64,000 bases of DNA. Origin: Phylloscopus collybita. Its lineage: Eukaryota; Chordata; Aves; Passeriformes; Phylloscopidae. The stretch lies in the NCBI GenBank assembly GCA_027886175.1, contig JAJNNQ010000044.1:1-64000 (forward strand). Reading direction: 5' to 3'. Made by a program: the position numbers and the translations under genes. Positions 23,946 through 34,600 of this stretch are shown piece after piece. Under the pieces are notes generated by a model, which had not been told where the DNA came from, made no database searches, and saw nothing but the letters and a program-made list of their open reading frames with translations. How positions within the stretch are numbered: the stretch's first letter is position 1; each line of letters opens with the position of its first letter.

Positions 23946-24004
23946 GCTGCAGGAGGATGGGTGACGACCGGCCCTTCGTGTGCGGCGCGCCGGGCTGCGG
24001 ACAG
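23946..24004 (+). CDS. ATF7: ATF7 coding exon 1 (start codon, first half of zinc finger)
   Basis: The ATG is at 23957 with A at -3 and G at +4, a strong Kozak context. The exon encodes MGDDRPFVCGAPGCGQ, carrying both zinc-binding cysteines. It ends at donor GTACGG (24005), phase 0. The acceptor is CTCCCCAG ending at 23945; an alternative CTGCAG ends at 23952, and both leave only a few bases of 5' UTR. A tandem array ends just upstream. Confidence 0.93.
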
Positions 24005-27000
24005 GTACGGCCTCTTTGCCTTTGGGCTCCCCTGGGGTTTTGGTTTAATTCCTGGGGTTGGGGTGGGTTTGTCCTGGGGACAGATCCCAGTTTGCAGGGG
24101 ATCCCAGGAAGGGAGCAGAGCCGGGCTGGTCTGCAGGGCGCAAACCCTGAGCTCTCACCTGACGGCACGGGGCTGCTGCTGGTGCCACGGCCTCCCCTGG
24201 GCCTGGCCCCTCAGCCCACAGCCCTGCAGGGCCAGGAGGCTGCTGAGTTCCTCCTCTGGAGCAGCTGGGAATGTGACAGGTGATGGCTGAGTGCTCCCCA
24301 AAACGCTATTTTGGGATGGGCTCCTTTCCCATTGTGCGTTTCTCCTCCCTGGCGCCGCTGCGGAGCTTCCCGGGATGAGAGAGCTGAGGGAGGCTCATCC
24401 TCCTCCAGGGACAGCTTCCCTTCCCACCTGCCTTCCCTTCCCAGGGAAAATGGGGCTCCCTTCCCACCTGCCTTCCCTTCCCAGGGAAAGTGGGGCTCCC
24501 ATCCCCTCTGCCTTCCCTTCCCAGGGAAAATGGGGCTCCCTTCCCCTCTGCCTTCCATTCCCAGGGAAAGCAGTGCTGTCCCAAAGCTGAGGGGCTCTCT
24601 GGCACTTGGTGCTGGGAGGAGCTGGGAGATCATGGAATTGCTGCTGATTTAGTGGGAGCTGCTGGACTCTGGGGGGATCATGGAATTGCTGCTGATTTAG
24701 TGGGAGCTGCTGGACTCTGGGGGGATCATGGAATTGCTGCTGATTTAGTGGGAGCTGCTGGAAGCTGGGGCTGCCCTGGAAGTGCAGCCCCGTGCAGAGC
24801 CCAGCAGGATTTGGGGTTGTCTGTTCTGAAGCACTGGGACCTCAAAATGCCTTTTTTGGGAGGGGGAATTGTGGCTCTGAGTCAGTTTATTTAACACCTC
24901 CCTGCCTCCTGTGGGGCTTTAACTGGAATTAAAGAGAACTCTGCATCCCCAGAGGGCTGAGCCTTCATCCTCTGGGGGATCTGTGCTGTTGTTTCTTTTT
25001 ACAGCACAGAAATGGGTCAAACCCCTCACCTGGGAACTGCTGGGGGCTTCAAAAACACAAATTTAGGGTTTCCCAGCTTTCTGGTCATTGTGGCACGAAC
25101 CTCCCCCCAATCCTTCCCTCCCCCTGTGCAGGTGAACTTCCTCCTTTTGCCTTTTTTTTTTTTTTTTTTTGGGAGGCTGCTTTTTATCTGAAACTTCTTT
25201 GCCTGTGAAATTGTGCAGGCCATTTATAAAATGTATTAGCTGTGTTTGAGCACTTAATGGTGTGAGCCCTTCAATCACACGGCCTTAAAATCGGCTTCAA
25301 ACAAGCAATTAAGGCAAACAACAATGTATTTAAATTTAATCTCCCACAATCTCCCACAAATGACATATAAAGGTGGCTGCTTCCTCCTCTGGCTGTTCCA
25401 GCCTGCTGCTTATGGGTAATTCCGACAATTCTTCATGTTAATATGGAAATGTTGGAATCCTGGCAATTCCGAGCGGGGTGATTCATGGGGATCCAGCCTG
25501 ACCTCGGCACGCTCTCCCCGAACGTCCTTCAGGGCCCGGCAGGGACGGGGGGATCCTGCACCCCCGGGGCCGGGCAGCTCCCCACAGCCCTGCCCCGGCT
25601 CTTCTGCGGGCAGGGAGGGGCAGTGGGGCCTGACCTCCAGGGCTTGGAGCTCGGTTTGTGGGGCACAGGACCCTCCCCGTGTGTTGGAACTCTGGATTTT
25701 GGGATGCCGGAGTTTCCTGGGTCATCCCTTAAAAAAACCCCACGGAGCTCTGTCCCTGCAAACCCCAAAGAACTTGTGGTGCTTTGCCCCCTGCTGTACC
25801 TGTGCTGGGGGTGGGCTCGGTTTGTGGGGCACAGGACCCTCCCTGTGGAGTTCCTGGGTCAGGGCATCCCTTACAAACCCACGGAGCTGCCAGTGGCAGT
25901 CCCAGTGCCAATCCCAGTGGCAGTCCCAGTGGCAGTCCCAGTGGCCATCCCAGTGGCCGTCCCAGTGGCAATCCCAGTGGCAGTCCCAGTGCCAATCCCA
26001 GTGGCAATCCCAGTGGCAATCCCAGTGGCAGTCCCAGTGGCAATCCCAGTGGCAGTCCCAGTGCCAGTCCCAGTGCCAGTCCCAGTGGCAATCCCAGTGG
26101 CCATCCCAGTGCCAGTCCCAGTGCCAGTCCCAGTGGCCATCCCAGTGGCCGTCCCAGTGGCCGTCCCAGTGGCCGTCCCAGTGGCAGTCCCAGTGGCAGT
26201 CCCAGTGCCAATCCCAGTGGCAGTCCCAGTGGCAGTCCCAGTGCCAGTCCCAGTGCCAGTCCCAGTGGCAATCCCAGTGGCCATCCCAGTGCCAGTCCCA
26301 GTGCCAGTCCCAGTGGCCATCCCAGTGGCCGTCCCAGTGGCCGTCCCAGTGGCCGTCCCAGTGGCAGTCCCAGTGGCAGTCCCAGTGCCAATCCCAGTGG
26401 CAGTCCCAGTGGCAGTCCCAGTGCCAATCCCAGTGGCCATCCCAGTGGCAGTCCCAGTGGCAGTCCCCGTGCCAATCCCAGTGGCGATCCCAGTGGCAGT
26501 CCCCGTGCCAATCCCAGTGGCCATCCCAGTGGCAGTCCCCGTGCCAATCCCAGTGGCAGTCCCCGTGGCAGTCCCAGTGGCAGTCCCAGTGGCAATCCCA
26601 GTGGCCATCCCAGTGGCAATCCCAGTGGCAGTCCCAGTGGCAATCCCAGTGGCAGTCCCAGTGCCAGTCCCAGTGCCAATCCCAGTGGCAATCCCAGTGC
26701 CAGTCCCAGTGGCAATCCCGGTGTCCCCCCGTGGGTTTCAGCACCTGAGCCCGACCCTGGAGGTGAGAGCCGTGCCAAGCCCTGCTCAGCCCTTAGACCC
26801 CGCCCTGAGCCGGTCCTGGCTGGGCTGAGCTTTGCAGGGCGGGATCCTTGGGCCGAGCCCGGCCGGGAGCTCTGGGAGCGAGGATAAATCTGGGCTGGGA
26901 GGGTGGGGGAAGGAGCCCAGGCCCTTTTCTGCTGCCCAGAATTGGGGATCAGCCTCCTCCGCGCTCCCTGGGGCGGGAGGAGGAGAGGGAAGGGCAGAAC

Positions 27001-30000
27001 CGAACCGAGCTGTGAAACCAGCACTGGCTCCACCTCTTGTTAAAAATCAAATTATTTTGCTTCCCTTGTAACTCTTCGCCCCAGCAGCTGCTTCCTTCCC
27101 TCTGCAGCTGACGCAGCCCCATCTTTTATGCCTTAAACCCTTTTCCCTCCCTTCTTGCTGCCGTTTCCGTGCAGGGGGAGCTGCCCAGGGCACCCAGAAT
27201 AGCCGGGCAGATCCGCGTGTGCGTGCCCCGCACAGCCGGGGCTGCGGCGGGCTGTAAACATGTTTGGGGTTGCCAGGGCTGCAGGGGGGGGTTATTTTGG
27301 GATGCTCCCGGCTCTCCATTGCCAGCAGCAGGGCCGGGGTGGCACAGCTGACTCGGAATGTGCCGCAGATGCTGCCGTGGAAAGATCCCGCCCAAGGTCG
27401 AGCGCCCGGAGCCTTCCCCGCAAGGACAGGTGGAGAATTTCCCCTTCCCCGGCTCTCTGAGCCCAGGGAATGGGGCTCTTCTGCCCCTGGCAGGGCAGCA
27501 GGGGGCTGGGGCAGGCCCCTGGAAGGCAGAGAGGGGGATGCCTGGAGCCAGGATTTCCTGGTGAAGGGATCCGGGTGGTGTGTGCTGCTGATCACCCTGC
27601 AGAGCCCTGAATTCCAGCCCTCCGAGGGCTGGGGCTGTTCCTGAGCCTTGGGCAGGGGGCAGCTCCACCTTGTTAATTAGGGAATTAAACCCTCAGGTTT
27701 GAGGGAATCTGGACATTGCTGCTGGAACTGGGGGTGTTCCTGAGCTTTGGGCAGGGGGCAGCTCCACCTGGTCAGCAGGAGTGAGTCTGAGGGAATTTGG
27801 GCATCGCTGTTGGAACTGGGAGGTGTTCCCCAGCTCTGTGCAGTGGGACAGCTCCACCTCGTTAATTAGGGAATTAGCTGGCTCATTAAGGCACCCAGAG
27901 CCCAGCTCTGGAGCCAGGGGGGCTCCAGCTGCTGCTTCAGGAGCCACAGGGAAGTTCTGCTCCATCTCCCCCTTGGAAAACGGCCCCAAAGCCCCTCAAG
28001 GGCCCAGCAGATGCCAGCCCTGGAGGCCTGGGGATGCTCCAGGCTCTCCAGGGCATCCCTGTGGAGGCATCTCCTTGTTGGTGAGGCTGCTGGGCCAGCC
28101 CTGCTGCCCAGAGCGGCGGCGGGGGCGCGATGGTGAACACGTTCACGGGGAGCGCGACGTTCCCCGCCCTGCCCTCCCTCCCTGCGCAGCCTTTCCCTTT
28201 TACAAGGCACACAAATCACCCTCGGGCCCTGCTTGCAGAGCCCCAGTTATCCAGGCCATTTCCTCAGACAATCGTTTGCTTTTTAAACCCCCCCTTAATT
28301 TACCAATTTATTCCCCCTAAACCCTTGCTCGGAGCTGCTGCTTCGTGCAGCGCTCAGGAAACGCCGAGCCCAGAACTTTTCACGAGGCCAGAAAATGATT
28401 TTTTTTTTTCCCCCTCCCCTCTTCTTGCTGGTTTATTGTATCCTCTTATCTTGTCATATAATAGAAATAATGTTTATGGCGTCGAGGCCTCAGCATCACT
28501 TGGCATTTAACCAACCTCAAAAGCAGTTTATTGCTTTGTATACTCTGCTGCCATGGCCATTATCCCTTAAATCTCTATTGCCCAGTAATGGATGAGGCCC
28601 CAAACAGCTCCTGCCGTTGGCTGGGCTGGGCTTTGGGCCCTGTGGAATCCAGAGCAATGGGGATAATTCCCTTTGGAGGGTGTGCACAGCGGGGCCATCG
28701 GCCTGTGCCCATGCCGGGCTCACCCTCTCACTGCTGTGGCTGTGGGGTGGCACCGTGTGCCCGTGGCTGTGGCTGCTCCGGCATTCCCAGCTTGGGATTC
28801 CCAGCTTGGGATTCCCAGCTTGGGTTTCCCAGCTTGGGATTTCCAGCTTGGGATTTCTAGCTTGGGATTTCCAGTTTGGGACTTCCAGTTTGGGATTCAC
28901 AGCTTGGGTTTCCCAGCTTGGGATTCCCAGCTTGGGATTCACAGCTTGGGATTCCCAGCTTGGGTTTCCCAGCTTGGGATTCCCAGCTTGGGATTTCCAG
29001 CTTGGGATTTCTAGCTTGGGATTTCCAGTTTGGGACTTCCAGTTTGGGATTCACAGCTTGGGTTTTCCAGCTTGGGATTCACAGCTTGGGATTCCCAGCT
29101 GTGGCACCCGGGCTGTGCCTGCTCCTGCCCAGCTTCATCCCCGGCCAGCGAGGGAGCAGCTTCCCTGTCTGATCCAGCAGGGCTGATCCTGGCCCTGGGG
29201 CAGGCCAGAGTGTCCAGGAGGAGCCCCTGTGGTGGGGAAAGGCAGGAGAGGAGGGAAGCAGGAGCAGGCAGGGTTTGAGGGGCCCGTGCCCCTGGGCTTT
29301 GCAGCAGAACGTCCACCCTTGGCTGCCATCCCAGGGTTGGCTTTGTCCTCCTCCCCTGGCAGCCCCAGGCACAGCGTGCCCAGCCTGGGGGCTGCTGGAG
29401 CCCCCGGAGCCCAGGGATGTCCCAGCTCACCCTGAGCAGGACAGGGCCGTGCTGGAGGTGAGGAACAAACCCTCAGCTCTGCTCCTGAGGCTCGCAAAGG
29501 GCAGCACAAACTCCCTGGGCAGTTCAGGGAGTTAAACTGCAGCTGGCACGGGAGCAGCAGAGCTGTCCCTGGCCTGGCACGGGCCAGTGGCACCAGCCTT
29601 GGGCACGGGCGCTGTTCCCGAGGGATTCCAGCTCCTGCCAGCCCCTGGGAGCCTCCTCCTGAGGGGCCTGCAGGACAGGGCCCTCTCCAGAGCTGGGGCT
29701 GCGCCGTGGTGCCCGTGGGCACCTGGAGCTGCCCCTGCAGGGCTGTGGGGTGCACACCTGTGCCAGCTCTGGGGCACCGCGGTGACAGGGACATCAGGGT
29801 GACAGGGACACCGCGGTGACAGGGACATCAGGGTGACAGGGACACCGGGGTGAGCTGGAACAATGTAGTGACAGGGACACCAGGGTGAGCTGGGACACTG
29901 GGGTGACAGGGACACTGGGGTGAGGTGGCACCAGGGTGACAGGGACACCGGGGTGACAGGGACACCTGAGGAATGCAGACTCCCAGAGGGAGCAGTGCAG

Positions 30001-31520
30001 GTTCCCAGAGGGAGCAGTGCAGGTCCCCCGAGTGCCTCACTGGCAGCGCTGCAGCCCCTGCACCCAGCTGCAGCAGTCCCTGCACCCAGCAGCGCTGCAG
30101 CCCCTGCACCCAGCAGCAGCAGCAGCCCCTGCACCCAGCAGCAGCAGCAGCAGCCCCTGCACTCAGCAGCAGCAGCAGCTGCACCCAGCAGCACTGCAGC
30201 CCCTGCACCCAGCAGCAGCAGCCCCTGCACCCAGCAGCAGCAGCCCCTGCACCCAGCAGCAGCAGCAGCTGCACCCAGCAGCACTGCAGCCCCTGCACCC
30301 AGCAGCAGCAGCAGCTGCACGGCCCCAGGGCCGCAGCAGCTCCGTGGGCACGCGGGGCTGGCTCTGGGGCTGGCTCTGGGAGCTCCGGGGCTGTTGGCAG
30401 GAAGAGGAGGGAATTAATTTGAGCCGTAACTCCTGGACTGTCAGCAGAGCCCAGTGATCGCCCCCACCTCTGGCTGAAGGTATTTTTGGAGGTGGGGAGG
30501 GGGAAGGCTAATTTTGAATAATAATAAGCTGGAGAAGGCATCTGAAACCAGTAAACGTTTATTTTTTACACTCCTATAACTTAAAAACGGCCAAACCAAT
30601 TTAAACCAAATTGGATAATAAAAAATATTGCTCCTAGGCTGAGCCCCTGTTTGCCAAGTTCCAGCCTAGAATGAATTTTTATGGCCAAATTATAAACCCC
30701 CTAGAAATGAAGGTTTAAAATGGAAATGTTGACAGACCTTTAACTACAAAAGCACCATAATAGAACTCCTTTTTTTCTACAATGGCTGGTTTAAAATATA
30801 ATTAAGACTTAAATATTATTTAATAGCAGCATTTCCTGTAAGTTAAAATCTTTATCATTCCTCTGGCTGGGATTCCTTGGCAGTTCTTGGCAGGGCGGTG
30901 CAGCGGGAGGGAGCGGAGCACACGTGTGTGCCACAGGCGTGTGTGTATGAGTGTGTGAGCGAAAGTGTGTGTGAGTGTGTGTGTACGTGTGCCACAGCCC
31001 CTCTGTGTGTGTGTGTGAGTGTGTGTGTACGTGTGCCACAGCCGTGTGTGTGAGTGAGTGTGCGTGTGTGTGTGTGCCACAGCCCCTGTGTGTGTGTGTG
31101 TGTACGTGTGCCACAGCCGTGTGTGTGTGTCTGTGTGTGTGTGTGTGTGTGTGTCACAGCCCCGTGTGTGTGTGCATGTGTCTGTGTGTGTGTGTGTCAC
31201 AGCCGTGTGTGTGTGTGTGTGAGTGTGTGTGCCACAGCCCCTGTGTGAGTGTGTGTGTGCCACAGCCCTATGTGTGTGTGTGTGTGTGAATGTGTGTGTG
31301 TGTGTGCCACAGCCGTGTGTGTGAGTGAGTCTGTGTGTGTGTGTGTCACAGCCCCGTGTGTGTGTGCATGTGTCTGTGTGTGTGTGTGCCACAGCCCTAT
31401 GTGTGTGAGTGTGCCACAGCTCTCTGTGTGTGTGTGTGTGTGAATGTGTGAATGTGTGTGTGCCCGTGTGCCACAGCCCCTGTGTGTGCCTGTGTGTGTG
31501 TGTGCCCGTGTGCCACCGCC

Positions 31521-31554
<34 letters not shown>

Positions 31555-31629
31555 CCGTGTGCCACAGCCGTGTGTGTGTGTGTGCGTGTGTGTGTGTGCC
31601 CGTGTGCCACAGCCGTGTGTGTGAGTGAC

Positions 31630-31660
<31 letters not shown>

Positions 31661-34600
31661 CACAGCCCCGTGTGTGTGTGCATGTGTCTGTGTGTATGTG
31701 TGTCACAGCCGTGTGTGTGTGTGTGAGTGTGTGTGTGCCACAGCCCTATGTGAGTGTGTGTGTGTGTGTGTGCCCGTGTGCCACAGCCCCTGTGTTTGTG
31801 TGTGTGTGTGTGTGTGCCCGTGTGCCACAGCCCCTGTGTGTGTGTGTGTGAGTGTGTGCCCGTGTGCCACCGCCCCGCGTGTCCCGCGGCCGGGGCCGGC
31901 CGCGCTCCCGGAGCTCCCCGCGGGCCCCGCAGGGCAGGAGAGCGGCTCTGGGCCCCGGGCTGATCCGGGGATGGGGAGCGGGGGTGGCTGCACCGGTGTG
32001 CCCAGGGACGCCGGGAGGGAGCCGGGAGGGAGCCGGGAGGGAGCTGGGAGGGAGCCGGGATGAGGCTGGAAGCTCCTGGAAGCTCCGTGCCGCAGTGTCC
32101 TTGCAGGAAAGGCTTTTCTGCTGCAGAGCCCTGCTCAGGCTTCTCCCTGCTGCCTTCCCGAGGGGCGCACGGCTCATCCTGAGCCTGTGCTGGCCTCCAG
32201 CCACGGGCAGGTGGCAGTGGCCTCGGGGTGGCAGTGGCATTGGGGTGGCAGTGGCCTCGGGGTGGCAGTGGCCTCGGGGTGGCAGTGGCATTGGGGTGGC
32301 ACTGGCATTGGGGTGGCAGTGGCATTGGGGTGGCACTGGCCTCGGGGTGGCACTGGCCTCGGGGTGGCAGTGGAATTGGGGTGGCAGTGGAATTGGGGTG
32401 GCACTGGAATTGGGGTGGCACTGGCCTCGGGGTGGCAGTGGCATTGGGGTGGCAGTGGCATTGGGGTGGCAGTGGCCTCGGGGTGGCACTGGCATTGGGG
32501 TGGCAGTGGCCTCGGGGTGGCATTCCCAAGAGCATCCCAGCCCCCGGATTCCTGGGCTCAGCTCCTCTGGGCTCAGCTCAGGGTTTAGGATTTGTCCCGG
32601 TGCCCCTGGAGCCGGGTGCGGAGCTGCTCAGGCTCTGGCGGGTCTCTCACCGGTTCAGTTTCTGATTTATTTGGGGTTTGTGTTTCCTCCTGAGCCTCCA
32701 CCTCCCGCTGCAGCAGCAGGGAATGAGGAGGGCGGGGTTCTCTTTTTTGGGAACGCGCTCAGGGCTGCAGAACCCCCCCTGAAGCAGCTGGGCCGTGCCC
32801 TCTCGGGGGGTGGTTCCTTCTCCTGTGGATTTAGAGGCTTCCACACCCACCGAGTTCCTGCCGGGAGCAAAGGGAGCGGGGCCAAGTCCTCACCTGGAGC
32901 TCCTGGCCCGTCCCAGAAATGCAGATTGTGCTGCCAGGAGCTGCGCCAGCCTCCGGGCGGGGAGCAGAACACGGCTCTGAAGCAGAGCTGGAGCCTGAGC
33001 CGGGCTCAGAGCCTACCCGGGCTGGGTTTCTCTCCCCGGAGCTGCAGAACCTGCCTTGTCTGGCCCTGAAAGCGGCGGCAGCGGGGCCGGGGCTGTGCGG
33101 GGCGAGGGAGGGCTCAGAGTGCCAGAGACCCCCGGGGCCGGAGCTGCTCCCGCTGCTCCCAGCTCCGAGCCTTCTCCTGGCAAGTGCGGTGTTCCCGGTG
33201 TTAAAGGCAGCGCTTTGAAGTCAAGGCTGTTTGGGTTTGAAGCCTCAGCCTCGCTCGCTCCCCTGCCTGCTGCTCTGAGACAATTGTAAATCCTTTTTAT
33301 TTTACTGTGAGAACAAATCACTTACTGCTCGGAGCAGCAGCTCTGACAAAGAGCTCGTTATCGGCACCGTGGATATCCCAGAATCAGCATCGCAGCGGGG
33401 ATGGGGCTGGAGAGGAAAAGGATTTATCCAGCCCTCGGAAAGGGGCCTGAGCTTGCAGGATTTTCTGTGAACTTCTTGTCTGCAATCCGGCCAGGCTGTC
33501 ACTTGGCTTTAAACCCCCCCGTGCTGGAGGTGGGGGGTGTGCCTGGGGTTTGTCCCTTCCCCGGGGCTCTGTGGGCTGGAGAGGCGCGGGAAGGTTTCCC
33601 TTTTCCCCCGCCCTGTGCCCTGCTTTTATTGAAACACCCAAACACTCGGCGTTTGGCCCGGGCTCGGCTCGGCCCCGGCAGCCGAAATCTCCCTTTTCCT
33701 CCCTTTTCCTCCCAAGGATTTGGCTTTGTGGGCTGGCAGCCGAAATCTCCCTTTTTTCCCCTTTTTCTCCCCTTTCCCCCCCTCTCTTTTCCTTCCCTTT
33801 TCTCCCATTTTCTTCCTTTTTCTCCTCTTTTTCTCCCCCTATCTCCCTTTTCCTCCCTTTTCCTCCCTTTTCCTCCCTTTTTCTCCCTTTTTCTCCCCTT
33901 TCCTCCCCTTTCCTCCTCTTTTTCTCCATTTCCTTCCCTTTTCTCCCCTTTTCTCCCTTTCTCCCCACCATTTGGCTTTGTGGGCTGGCAGCGGCCGCTC
34001 CGCCCCTCTGCGGCAGCCGCGGATCCACGCGGCTCTGCCTGCGCCGGCAGCGGGAATAACTGGGAATAACTGGGAATACTGGGAATGCTGGGAATGCTGG
34101 AGCACGGGCAGACAGGACACAGCGTGTCCTGAGCGCCGGGCGGGGGGGCAGCAGTGTGGGGAGCGGGGTGAAAAACCCCTTCAATCCCTGAATTTCTAGA
34201 GAAAAGTCTGGGGGTTTTACCTCCGGGTTTTTTTCGCTGACATTCTCGCCCTCCCTTTGTCGCCGCTTTGTTTGGTGTGAGAGCCTTGCTCGGGGCCGGC
34301 TTTGGGGTCGGCTTTGGGGCCGGCTTTGGGGTCGGGCTGTTCGGGCCCAGGAGGGGCTGGCAGTGCCGGGGGAGCGGGATGGATGCTGCGGGCTGGCTCC
34401 GCGCTCCCCTGCACCGAGCGCCGCCGGGGCTGCGGGCTCAGCACAGGGACACAAACACCTCGAGGGCTTTTCCTAAAAGCTCAGAGCCCGGGCCGAGCTG
34501 CAACATCCCCCGAGGACGAGCGGGCTCAGCCCTGCCCGGGCCTCCTCGGGCTGAATTTTGGCAGAAAAGCCAATCTCGGGCTCATCCCGCCCCTCTCGAG

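Noticed and set aside
25435..27033. Frames of 340-450 codons on both strands across the CCCAGTGGCAAT array
   Set aside because: A 12 bp period without stops gives Gln-Trp-Ser, Pro-Val-Ala or Gly-Leu-Pro repeats in every frame; it lies in an ATF7 intron.
30975..31963. CVCVCV and HTHTHT frames
   Set aside because: They are translations of the (GT)n array; it is not a metallothionein-like or His-rich protein.
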